A DNA stretch of 64,000 bases from Oopsacas minuta (lineage: Eukaryota > Porifera > Hexactinellida > Lyssacinosida > Leucopsacidae). The notes below the pieces were generated by a model that saw only the letters and a list, made by a program, of their open reading frames with translations, was not told where the DNA came from and searched no databases. The position numbers were made by a program, and so were the translations under genes. Positions 1 to 11,326 of the stretch are shown piece by piece. Numbering within the stretch: position 1 is the first letter of the stretch; each line of letters opens with the position of its first letter. Location: the NCBI GenBank assembly GCA_024704765.1, contig JAKMXF010000310.1:1-64000 (forward strand), read 5' to 3'.

Positions 1-494
1 GTTCATAACTCCCTCGTTTGATAGTATCCATACTATCCTACTGTTTACCCATGTGTATGTTGTTCTATGTGTGTGTGAGTGTTGTATTGTTAGAATATAT
101 TCTCTATGAGCCTTTGGCTCGTCGCTTTGCGATGAGCTTGGTGCATTGCGACTCGAGGTATTCAACAGACAAACAACACTTGAGATTTAATCATATTGAT
201 GTTTTAATAGTATTTCCTCCAGCATACATTGTAATGTTATCACAAATGATGTCATATTATTTATACTAATTATTGATATTCCCTTTCATTTCTAGGTAGC
301 AACTCCAATACTTTTTCAAAGGATGGTGAAACATTACAATGTTGATAATAATGATATAATAATGATCGCTAATTATATTATTTAGTAAAGAACCAGAAGA
401 GAACATTTTATTATGGCATGGCCATACACCAGTGTGCACACGTGCACCCAAGCACGTCCATAAACTGCAACATATATAGTTTACCACTTGATTA
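1..494. other. intergenic; hairpin-rich repeat tract at 108-205
   Basis: No gene is recognisable. Positions about 108-205 contain adjacent short hairpins (for example GAGC-CTTTG-GCTC and TCGC-TTT-GCGA), followed by a tract that recurs near 5805-6215 and shares the string CAGACAAACAAC. The rest is AT-rich sequence without codon structure. Confidence 0.5.
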
Positions 495-2856
495 CATTAT
501 AGCAGGGGTTTTCAACCTGGGGTCGCGAAAAGTTCAGATAATTTACATCACATCATTAAAATTTACCTATTAATAAGCCAAAAATTGTTTAAATTATCAA
601 TTTTTAGCTGAATTTAAAATGCATTGTGCGTGTATTGCTATGTGCAATGTGATTTCAGCTCATGCACAATGGTTTTAATTATGTGTATATGACATTGTTA
701 CTGTATTTCATGACAATAATGGCAACTTATCCATTGGAACTTGAGGTGTCTAGACTTAATTTCAACAATAGGAATCATTTCCATACTGACTATACGTACA
801 TGGATATTTCACAATATAAATCTATAAATACTCCAATTAGGTATATTTTGTTTACGTATATCCTTTGACATTTCTCATTTTATCTTCGTACTTCAATTTT
901 TACAAAATCCAGCATTCAAAAACCACTGTTAAGATGGCTGGAAAAAGCAAAATTAAAAAGCGAACTCCGAAGACTTTTTAAAATTTGGATTTACGAGTAT
1001 CAACAGTCGTAGTATTGTAAAGTCACAATATGTAATTTGTTTCAAAGTATTGTCAGCTGAATCTATGAAACCATTCCAGCTAAAAGACATTTTGAAAAGG
1101 AACATCCCAATTATAAGGATAAGATATTTCTTTCTTTCAACAAAAGGTGGACACTGTAAAGAGGACTAAGCTCGATGCTACTGGTGATTTTTATACTAGT
1201 TCAAAATCAGATCTAAAAGTCTCTTATATTGTATCATTACGGATTGCAAAAGCAAAGAAACCTCATACAATTGGAGAAGAATTAATACTTCCATGCATAA
1301 AAGACATTGTACGCCTTATGATTGGCACTGATGCAGAGAGAAAACTTAATAATATCTCTTTGTCCGATAACACTGTGCAGCGTCGAATTATGGATCTTAC
1401 TGAGGATATTAAGAATCCCCCTCAGGATTGTTTAGCCTACAATTGGATGAATCCACAGATGTTGCATCATGTGCTCAACTCCTTGTTTTCGTATGGTACA
1501 TCTATACATCGGATTTTAAAGATGAATTTTTATTTTGTGAACAAATTGACTTGCAAACACTTGGAATCGATATTTACAATAAATTAAGTTCCTTTATCGA
1601 ACGTGAAGGCCTTAAATATGAAAAACTATTATCTATTTGCACAGATGGTGCTCCAGCGATGCTTGGTTGTCGTTCTGGATTCATGAAGCACAAAAAAGAA
1701 TCTGCACCGTATGTTACAGGAAATCACTGTATGATACATAGAGAAGCATTGGCATCAAAGACTTTGCCAGATGCACTGAAATGTGTTTTACAAGTTTCCA
1801 TCAAAATTGTAAATTACATTAAATCAAGTGCTCTGAATACACAGATTTTCCGAAATCTTTGTCTTGATATGGATGCGACGCACATAACGCTTTTGTACCA
1901 CACAGAGGTCCGTTGGTTGCCAAAGGGAAATGTACTAAAGCGTCTTCTTGATTTGCATGTAGAAGTTAAAGAGTTTTTCAAGTTGCAAAATAAAGAAGAC
2001 TGGGTAGCACTATTTAATGATAATTCTTGGCTCCTGACCCTCTCTTATCTCGCTGATATCTTCGAAAAGCTAAATATCCTCAATCTTTCATTACAAGGAA
2101 AAGAAAGTTACATTATGGATTTTGTGGAGAAGCTAACTGCTTTCCAAAGTATGCTCGACCTGTGGATAAGGAAATCGAAGATGGGAGAATGGACATGTTT
2201 CTAGGGTCACAAATTTGATTGAAATCCATGATTATCGGTAACCTGAAGAGTTAAGAGATGCAATTATTTTACACCTCAAAGTTATGAAGGATTAATTTAC
2301 GCGATATTTCCCAGAAATTAGGAAATCAGACTATAATTTAATTCGAAACTCTTTTGTGCAAAAAGTGGAAGATTGAATTACAGATGATCAGGATGATGCC
2401 CAAGAAGAATTTGCAAATTTGATTAATGACTCGGGAGCAAAGGCTATATTTTCAACGATGAGTGTCCCACAGTTTTGGTGTTCCATGTTACACACCTATC
2501 CATTGGTATCACAAATCGCAATTAAGGCACTACTAGCATTTCCTTCTACCTGGTTAAGTGAAACAGGTTTCTCCAGTCTACTAACAATTAAAACGAAAAA
2601 TCGAAATAGATTGGATGTTGTCTTTCTAAAACCGAGCCAAGGATTTCTCAACTTGTTGAAAAATAACAGTTTCAACCCTCACATTAAGCATAAATGAAAA
2701 TTTCATTCATAATTATGTATGTATGATTAGATGTCGTATTAAGTAAAACCCTCTAATATTTAATTTCGTATAGTTATGATGAGGGGTCGTGAGTATTTCC
2801 CACATCAATAAGAGGAGGCGTAAGGTGTAAAAGGTTGAAAACCCCAAGCATTATAG
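495..2856 (+). mobile_element. full-length, decayed hAT transposon (ZBED5/SCAND3-like) with target duplications
   Basis: The element spans 503-2848 (2346 bp). The left end reads CAGGGGTTTTCAACC. The right end, reverse-complemented, reads CTTGGGGTTTTCAACC, which gives matching terminal inverted repeats of hAT type. The 8-bp direct repeat CATTATAG lies immediately outside both ends (495-502 and 2849-2856); 8 bp is the duplication length made by hAT transposases. The interior holds a broken transposase reading on the plus strand. The intact duplication shows one insertion that has stayed in place, while the coding part has decayed. Confidence 0.9.
930..2697 (+). pseudogene. broken hAT transposase (BED finger, RNase H-like core, C-terminal dimerisation region)
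   Basis: Reading pieces resemble vertebrate ZBED5/SCAND3-type domesticated hAT proteins. A BED-type zinc finger piece (C..C..H..H, with KRHFEKEHPNYKDK) lies near 1020-1130. The core follows at about 1150-2200: IGEELILP, then LDESTDVA with the first catalytic Asp near 1446, CTDGAPAMLG near 1640, HCMIHREALASKTLP near 1730 and HTEVRWLP near 1900. The C-terminal dimerisation piece, with LSETGFSSL, lies near 2550-2580. The frame changes at about 1110-1140 and 1430-1500, and stops interrupt 2204-2420, so no intact protein can be made. Longest open pieces: 1147-1587, 1428-2204 and 2419-2697. Confidence 0.88.
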
Positions 2857-3158
2857 CAACAACGGTAGGGAGCTTTTGGAATTCACATGATTGATTTCAC
2901 CAGAAACAACTACAATACAACTTTCATTTTTATACACACAAGCATTCCAATTAGCTAGTAATAATTAATAACTATTTTCTGAATATCTTTACAGATTAAG
3001 TAGCTCTGCAAAATATTTACAAACAATCTAAATTTCGGCGAAAAATATCACCCCAGTGCGCATGCGCACTCAACTTTTTAATACCTCCAACAACAACAAT
3101 ATATACTTCTTATTCATGGTTCAGAAAATTTTCCAGTTCATGCTTACTTAAGTAGTAC

Positions 3159-3163
3159 AAAAA
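3159..3163 (-). terminator. RNA polymerase III terminator of tRNA-Gly
   Basis: Five consecutive T residues on the minus strand, three bases after the discriminator base of the tRNA, form a typical Pol III stop. Confidence 0.8.
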
Positions 3164-3166
3164 GTA

Positions 3167-3237
3167 TGCATTGGCCGGGAATCGAACCCGGGCCTCCCGC
3201 GTGGCAGGCGGAAATTCTACCACTGAACCACCAATGC
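3167..3237 (-). tRNA. tRNA-Gly (anticodon GCC)
   Basis: The reverse strand folds as a 71-nt tRNA with acceptor stem GCATTGG pairing with CCAATGC, discriminator A, a D-arm/A-box around TGGTTCAGTGG, anticodon loop TGCCACG (anticodon GCC) and a T-arm/B-box GGTTCGATTCC. There is no intron. It is nearly identical to animal nuclear tRNA-Gly-GCC as I know it. A run of five T on the minus strand follows two to three bases downstream. It stands alone in an intergenic region. Confidence 0.97.
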
Positions 3238-6200
3238 GTAATGATAATATATTATTATTAATAGCTACAAATGTTGCTGTGAACGTGTAGCCACATAATA
3301 GAAATCCTTCAAAAACCATGATTTACGCAAAGTGGTTGCTGCATTTTCGTGGAAAATATCTTTCTGTTGAATATATATGTAGAAACTTATGTATACTGTG
3401 CAAAATGGCAGATTTAGGCAAAACTTCAATAAATTATGGTAACATAGTGGTATTGGAAAATTATGTCAATACACAATGCATTGAAATTTTGGCAAAAATA
3501 TCGATCCTTAAATCAATAATCATGTCACGAATTGTAATTTCACAAATTGTATGTATTCCAATTTCAATAACCTAGGATGAGTATTCATTAGAAGAAATCT
3601 AAGTGGTTCTGAATACTTATTAAAGTGTTTCTTAAATGCTGTATTCATCCTACTCTAAAGGAGTCAGAGTGATATCACCATCAGAACGTGATTGTAGAAT
3701 TTATGTGTTGTAATCTCTGTAAAGAAACAAACTCTAGAAGTGAAGTGAATCCATATACCACATTACAATAGAACTGATTGAAATATCAAGACCTGGAAAA
3801 ATAGAGCTCATGCAATATAAGTAACAAAACTTTAATGGTTCCAGAGAGGCAATATCTAAAACGGGTTCTTTACAAGTTACGTAACACGTTTGTTGGCTAT
3901 GCAATTGTATGGACCATGAAAGTATTCTATTTCCAAATTCTCGGGAATGACTTACTCGGCCCCTCACATAAGCATACCTACAACATGGTTTAGAAAATTT
4001 TCTAAAATTGAATGAATTACAATGATTTGAAAATTTAATGGCTGATTTAGTCGGAACCCTAAAGTATAGGTCCTAGACCATATGCCTCAGGCTCGGGCTG
4101 AGCTAGCGACCTCTAGTCTGTCCATCCATCCTAACGACACTGAGTGATTGAGCAATCCAATTTTAACATGAAATGATATTTGGAAAGTAAAATTAATGAA
4201 ATCGATAATAAGATTAATGTTAGAGAATGTAGGAAAATAAAAAAGCGCTAAATACCTGTAATTCAATTAGCTTATCTAGAGAGAAATAGAATACAAGAAT
4301 CTGTGTTCATAGTATTGAGGTGTTGATAAAATATATCGGATTAGAACCAATAAATTTCATCAACAAGGTGTTAGGATTCACAGTCAAAGGATTAGATGTA
4401 ATTCATTTAATCAAGTGAGGCGAGAGGGCCAAAAAAATCCTACTTCAAGTTGTGAAAACGCGGATAGCGTGGATGGTCAGCTTCTATCATAAAAGTACAT
4501 TAATTATGTTATTATCAGATAATTTTCGATTTGGGAATGAAGAACCGGTTCATAGTTTAATTGAAATCAATAATCGTGTTAGACATTTGAAAGTGTCATG
4601 ATTCGAATCGCACCTGAACAAAATGAAGGATGGTGTTTTGAACTAATTAAGTGGTCTCAATTAATTCCGCATATCTCGAAACCTCAAGAGAGCAGAGTTC
4701 AATTGCAATTCAAAGAGGCTTAGGTATTTCAAAATGAGGATAAGAAAACCCTCTTCGTTTCATGACCTTATTGTTTACATAGAACGGTACGTATTCGAAG
4801 GAGGCTAAGGGATGAGTATTGCTGAGTTTATGATGGTTAAGTTGCAAAGTTAAGGAAGGAAAAAAAAGTTTTCTAAACAGCAAAGTGGCCTACTCTATTT
4901 CAGTATCTTACAAGCTGCAACAAACTTATGTTTTTGATACGTAGGTACTATATTTGAAGAATCACTAAATTCGGTTTCCAGCTGTGGGAATATTCGCAAC
5001 TGTTCTAGACTTGTTTACAATACAGCGCAATTACACAAAGAGAAGGTCATGTAAAACAAAAGAATGCCGAATATTTATATGTGTTTCTAATTAGGAAAGA
5101 TAAATAACTAATAAGTATATTGCAAATTCTGATAAAATATTCTACTCGAAATTGTCAGCAGATATACATCTTAAGAACAGATGCATAAATCCTAAAAAGT
5201 TCAGTTTATGTTAAAAAGATGGACGAAAGGATAAAGCTTCAGTGGAAACCTAATCTGGGGAACAGAAGGGAAAACAATGATAAAATGACTCAATAAATCA
5301 GAAAAATACCTTTGAATATTAATCGAAGCCAAGTGATACAACTATATTCAGTACTAAGGAAATATTCATTTTAGAAATGTTTGTAATAATTGGTTAATAA
5401 AGAAAATTTCTATGATGATGTAAAATACATCTAAAGGTGTGAAATATGATTAATCACCGAAAGGGATGAAAATTTCTCTTTAGAACTCTTACATCCAAAT
5501 CTAGAGCTGTCCAAATTTTCAAGTTATTCGGATCTAGTATATCCATAAATCTGGGATTTGGGAAAAACCATTAAACTAATGAAGAACTAAGAAGTAATTT
5601 CATTTTGACATATCACCCGAGGCTCCCTCGCTCTATGAGTTTACGGTAGTCGTGTCAGGGGGCTAAAGCCCTAGATTACGAGGCTTCAGTTCTAACAATT
5701 ACGAATTCTAACTGTAATCCAAATACAATCTAACACAGTAATTGAAGTTACTAAATTATCTTTTCGATGTTTAATTAAATCTCGTTTTCTTACATTTTAT
5801 TAAAACGAGCCTTTGACTTTGTGATGAACTCGGCGCATTGCGCTTTAAGGTACCCATTATTCTCCAAATTGACGCCCTTTGAGTATTATAATATAGATAT
5901 ATTTAGAACAATGTAATTCACAAATATACGTATATAGCATATATTATTGAATTATTTTGTAAGATCAACCCATTTGTACCCGTTGAGGGCAAGTCTACGT
6001 AAATTTTGAGATTTTGTAAATTTTACTTTTAATATATTCATAAAAACAGCAATAAATTTAGATATGATTAATCCAAAAGTCTGAAAACTATATTGAATTT
6101 TATATACTTTTTTGATAAACATGATAAATGCATAGTTATACGACAATTTCAAAATTGCATACCATAAATCCTTTCCTTGACCACAGACAAACAACAATTG

Positions 6201-7431
6201 AGATTTAATAATATAGATTATGTATAGTATCCTGTAGATATGGAATAAGATATTAAGAAATTGGTCGTTTATGCTAGATATGTCTCAGTTGTCCCGAATT
6301 ACACGCAGAAATGCCAAGAGTTTTACTATAAACTTGATACATCATAGAATTTAAGATTTTCTCTACTAATCCAATCGTTTAATGATTGAACAATGGTTCT
6401 AATAATGCCGTTTTTCGCGGCCTTGTTCGTACTCAGTGCTTTGAGTTTGAAGGATAATTAAGAATCTAATGTGTTGATATACGTATTAATTATATTTACA
6501 TTATTTTCAATAACATTTAAAATCATTAAAATACGTATGAAATTAGAACTCAGCATAACTAGTTTCCGTTATATAGCCGTTGTAACAAAGGTTGTACCCA
6601 GGGGAGTCGAAAGCACATGAAAAGCGCCGCCCCAATTCCTACAGCCCTGGTTGTAATAACTAAAAACAGAGTGTTACTAACAATGAACGTAGGAATAATC
6701 GCTAATAATATAAAAACTTTCCTTTTTGGAACTAGTATCATTATTCATAGAACTTGTTGATAGCATAATCTTGTATTTCAGGCGAACCTTAAGGTAATGT
6801 TATGCATGAAATGAAAAAGAAGATAATTATAAACAATGGAAGCATTTACTTATGTATTTGAGATTATAAACGTTTCTAGTGAAATTAGCTAGGATGTTCC
6901 ATATAGAATGCTAAGGAAGTTCCAATCTTCCTCTCAATCCATCTAACAATAGCAATTACAAGTTTCAAGTTTGACAATTCGTAAGTGCACAATAGTTATT
7001 CATTGAGAACAGATGGAACAATCAATCATGCAAGAGAGTGAAAAAGGAAACCCAAAAAAGTAAGCCCTAGAAAATACTTCTAAGTCTACTACAATCAATC
7101 TTGAATTAATAGTACATTTTTTGACCATTTCTACAATGTGATCTTGATCATTTTACCTCCAGCTGTTAGCAATTGTTTCGGAGTATCTATAATAGCTTAG
7201 TTCAAAAAATCTCATTTATGAAACCTGCTCAGCAGCCAAAAGAGTATTTCACTATATGGCTTAAGCTATTGACAGCATGTCCTCGAATGGTATATATGTT
7301 TGTTGTCTTAGCTTCATACATTCGAATTACCACAAATTGTGAAATGATAGATTCATCTTTATAACTTAACAATTATCATCGATTTAAATCTCACAAACAA
7401 AGTTCGCTAAATACCTATTAGGAATTTCGCG
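3238..7431. other. 4.2-kb intergenic region without recognisable gene
   Basis: No reading frame with protein-like composition or family resemblance was found. Positions 3985-4135 share patches (including AACCCTAAAGTATAGGTC) with 26375-26580, so a dispersed repeat is likely. Positions 5805-6215 repeat the tract at 108-205 but with about 320 bp of extra sequence in the middle. The short open frames at 3318-3575, 5952-6197 and 7173-7364 look like chance. Confidence 0.5.
5805..6215. repeat. dispersed repeat, second copy of the 108-205 tract
   Basis: Both loci begin with GAGCCTTTG, continue through a GCGCATTGCG-like core and AAGGTA/GAGGTA, and share the end CAGACAAACAACA plus TTGAGATTTAAT. In the second copy these halves are separated by about 320 bp (about 5866-6183). 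Either an insertion here or a deletion at the first copy explains this. No coding content was seen. Confidence 0.5.
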
Positions 7432-10241
7432 ATGGAATCCCTTATCAATGCTACTGAAATAAACCAGTGTGTGAATGCAACAAAACTAGCACCCCCACTG
7501 ATCCTGGGGATGGGGACAGCTGTGTATCTTATCGTCTGGCCATTTCTAGTGATGGAATTCAAATGTTTCCCAATTGGGAGAATAACAGCTGTGTGGGTAG
7601 GGTCTATGGGTATGGTGATAACAATGGTGTTAACTCAAACGAACGTTTATGAAATTCTGGGAGAACAAGACAATCTCCAAACGTTGTGTCTGTTGTTAGG
7701 TATGATGTTATTCGCGCAGTATATGGAACGAGAAGGGTTGATGTCGTTAATTCTCGAAAGGATTATAACGCCCAAACGCTCGTTCTACGCAATACTCTGG
7801 GTAATTTGCTTGATATCTGCTTTACTGTCGTCTGTAATTACAAATGATGCAGCTTGTGTCATGTTAACGCCCATTGTACTCATGGAACATCAGAAACAGC
7901 ACAGAAGTACCAAAGAGTTTCTCCCTCTTCTGCTTGGTATAGCAACCTCTGCTAACATCGGTAGTGCAGCTACTATCATGGGTAACCCACAGAATGCTTA
8001 TATTGCTTCAGTGCTGAATATCAACCTGGCTACAACATTCAGGGCACTCCTTCCTGCTGCTGTCATTGGTTATTTCTTAAACGTGGGTCTCCTCTATCTG
8101 TATTGCTTCCTCTTCTACTTGAGAAACGTCAAGTCTAAAGATACCATCGACTCTAAGCTAGCCAACGGAAATATCGTGGATCATGACTCGTTCAGGAGTT
8201 CAGCCAGTCTGAACAACCATGTGAACAATTACAACGAGAATGATGCACTTATAAAAGTGCGGTACAATTCATCTCAGGATCTGGTAAAGAGTGAGATTGG
8301 ATACAAAAAACCTAAGAACCTGGAACAGTCTTGGATGATTGTGTACGACCCTGAGCATCCAGAGAGGATCAACATACCATCAGCTGGATTTGCACCTTGC
8401 AAGTGAGTTACTTACATATTACGGTAGGAAATGGTCCGATTGGTCATGTGTGACCAACTGATATAGATCAACTTGACAAATTCGCTTTGCCTGCTACAGG
8501 CCTGCATACATTGCTAAAGTGTACGACCCATCATGTTAACAGGTCAGGCAATACTTCATAGATTAAAATTTCTAAGGAATAGTTACATGTTAATTTCTCA
8601 TGTAAGGCTATCGTTTATCAACAGATGGTACTTAATTATAAGGTTTAGTTGCGCTTAAAACTGCTTCAATATAATGTAATGAATTCAGCATATGGACAGC
8701 TACTAAGTTGGCTAAAATTCACATCAATTAATTACAGAAAACTAGGTAGAAACATGAACCATATGCTCCAACTACAATTAGTAAGATTTCTTCATGTCAC
8801 AGTCAGAAGTAAATGAAATAAGAGAATAAAAGAATATTTTGTAGAGCTATACGAAATCAACTAAGTGGCATCCATGCAAGATAAAAGGAACTTTTAAGAT
8901 ATAAGTAGCAATATGAGGAAAACTTGTACTGTAAAATTGCCCTGTCAATTAACAAGTATTTTAAATAAATTCATGTTAATATAATATCAGAACACATTTG
9001 TAATGCTTCAAAATGTACAAAATAATCCTATTACTCCACATGTTGAGCAACCAATAAAGTAACACATAGCTGTATAGCGGTACCGGATTGAATACACTTT
9101 CTACATTTACAATGGCTAGATTACGTTATCTCAATTATACGTTTCATTCAAATAATAGTAAACATCTGGTTGATATCATAGAGCAACATTTAATTATCTT
9201 TTCAGTAATTTCACTTTTTTTCAATTATGGTAAAACTACAAATCAGATATTAAAATAACAAAAGAATTAATATAATTGATAAATAATACATCACTGAAAA
9301 TACTAGTTCACCTTCGTGACTCATATATTTAAATCAACAAATTAAATTTAATTGTAGTTACCGACATATTTTAAGACAAAAGTAAGATATATTCAAGAAT
9401 CTGTGGAAAAGTGAAATTATGAAATTTCGAAATTTGTTTACAATACGTATTCATAAACACAAGGATTATATTCGCTTATGACGATTGAGGTACACAAAAG
9501 TGTTGTGATTGGAATCAAATCTCACGAATGATTAAGTAGTAATAAATACCATAGTTTATTACTGAATTCATTTCGTATCTCTATCTTAGGAAATGCTACT
9601 ACGTTTCTTCATACTCCAAGCCTTTCTCCGTGCTGCTGATATTCATGATAGTGGTGTGTGTCGTTTTACTCTGTATTCCACCAAGCGTGGTATACTTTGA
9701 TCTGGGTCTTGTACCAATGGGATGTGCGACAGTACTCCTTGTGTACGATGGTGTTATTAACAAGAGGAACACTATAGATGCTATCAATCATGCAGATTGG
9801 GGAGTTCTCATGCTCTTCTGCGGTCTCTTCATTTGGCTAGACGGATTCAAACGTACTGGTATACCAAGAAAACTGTACGATCTACTACATGACTATGTTT
9901 ACATGGGTAGTATCTCAGGTGTGCTTGTATTCAGTGCCTACGTTATTATTGGTTCCAACCTTATCAGTAACGTACCCCTTGTCATCCTCCTGGTAGACTA
10001 CGTCAATTGTCTAGAAGGATGCACCACAACTGGTGCAGGACTCATGCTGGCCTGGATCTCAACAATCGCCGGAAATTTCACCCTGATTGGGAGTGTTGCA
10101 AACATTATCGTAGCAGAGAAGGCTAAACAGACTGTTGACTATACGCTAGGATTCCTCTCTTACCTCAAGTTCGGATTCATCTCCACAATGGTTGTCCTAT
10201 TCACTGGTCTGCCACTTGTGTGGATCTTAGCAAGTATCTAA
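7432..10241 (+). CDS. Lsi2/ArsB-like anion exporter (candidate silicon or arsenite efflux transporter)
   Basis: Two exons, 7432-8402 and 9590-10241, give 540 residues. The intron starts GTGAGT and ends TTAG. The protein is hydrophobic with many predicted membrane helices in two halves, joined by a polar loop at about residues 233-324. Half one has SSVITNDAACVML (about 134-146) and TSANIGSAATIMGNPQN (about 172-188). Half two has SNVPLVILL and ISTIAGNFTLIGSVANIIV. These paired signatures mark the ArsB/NhaD ion-transporter superfamily, and the spacing matches plant Lsi2 silicon exporters and their animal relatives. It probably sits in a cell membrane and moves silicic acid or arsenite outward by exchange; the substrate is inferred. 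The ATG at 7432 opens the frame 10 bases after a TAG acceptor-like site. A poly(A) signal AATAAA is at 10347-10352. A P protein (OCA2)-like role is the main alternative. Confidence 0.82.
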
Positions 10242-10346
10242 CCTGATGTCATATAGAATTATCTTAAATTAGTTTTTGTTTGCATAAGGAGGTCAAGTCG
10301 ACATGGCAGTCCTTTCAATTTACATTTCAGAACTATGTTTGCAGTA

Positions 10347-10352
10347 AATAAA
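10347..10352 (+). promoter_or_regulatory. poly(A) signal AATAAA of the Lsi2/ArsB-like gene
   Basis: The canonical hexamer lies about 105 bases after the stop codon. A further AATAAA-like string lies near 10409. Confidence 0.55.
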
Positions 10353-10542
10353 AAATGAAGAGTGTTTGCTTAGTTTTATTTATGTAGTATTTATGCAATA
10401 TTTGTCAATAAATAATGAAATATATCTTTTTTTCATGATAATGTATATACATATCCTATATACTTGATGGGGAGGAGATATAAAAGAAAGGTTGTTTGGT
10501 GATATTCTTTAAAGGATCCCCAAACATTACTATTTGCTAGGT

Positions 10543-10814
10543 CAGTGGCTCTCAACCGGTGTGCCTAGGAACGCTGCTAAGTCCACCAAATTTTCATTGA
10601 TATATCACAAATTATTAAAATGCTTTTAGGAGATTCGCGGATGGCACTCATAGTAAGAAAGTGCTAAATTACGAGAACAACTATACATTGAATAATTATC
10701 ACAAAATGTTTACAAATAATTCTAGGAAATTTTACGCCCGCTGTTTAAGAAAAATTGAATCAATAAAATTTGGTAAGATGTGTGCCGAAGCTTGTAAAAG
10801 ATTGAGAAACACTG
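10543..10814. mobile_element. non-autonomous hAT element, copy 1
   Basis: The left end is CAGTGGCTCTCAACCGGTG. The right end, reverse-complemented, is CAGTGTTTCTCAATC. The inside shares CCGGTGTGCC, AATGCTTTTAGG and GTGTGCC blocks with the element at 18836-19118. The flanking 8-mers TGCTAGGT and CACTAGAT match at 5 of 8 positions, a worn target duplication. It has no coding capacity. Confidence 0.7.
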
Positions 10815-11326
10815 CACTAGATAATACCGCAGTGAATTAAAATTAGTAGAGAACCCTAATGTTAGAAAATTATGAAATTTCCATGTAGGATTTATTTTCA
10901 AATTCGACAAAATAGTATTTGAATATCTCTTTTTGAAATTTTATTTTACTCGCAATTCGTCTACAATGCTTAGGAATTTTTCAATTTGTTTGATATTATG
11001 AATTATCAGAATAAACTTTTATCATAGATAGAATAGACTAGTTGACTTGGTAAATAAATTGGGGTTTTTCTAAGCAGTTAGCTCTATATGCAAATCCCCC
11101 AGCAACAGTGCTCGGCAAAATCTAAATTTATTGGTGGCCGACCTAAGCCACCAAATTTTAAGTTTGGCTAATAGCCACCATCCTATTCGAGTTTCATAAC
11201 TGAGTTTAAAATCTGTATGGAAAAGTTAAATGTTTTGGTGGCTCAAATAAGCCACTATTCTCAATTTTGCAATATTAAAATGTGTACATCGTAATATGTA
11301 CATAAATATTACTCACTAGATTGATA
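10815..11326. other. intergenic, upstream of ORC3
   Basis: No gene. Around 11128-11265 two short tracts containing TTGGTGGC or TTTGGCTAATAGCCACC and the word AAGCCACCA or AAGCCACTA suggest a small local repeat. ORC3 starts at the end of this stretch. Confidence 0.4.

Noticed and set aside
3110-3319. 69-residue open frame on the minus strand
   Set aside because: It reads through the tRNA-Gly gene; the protein-like look comes from tRNA sequence.
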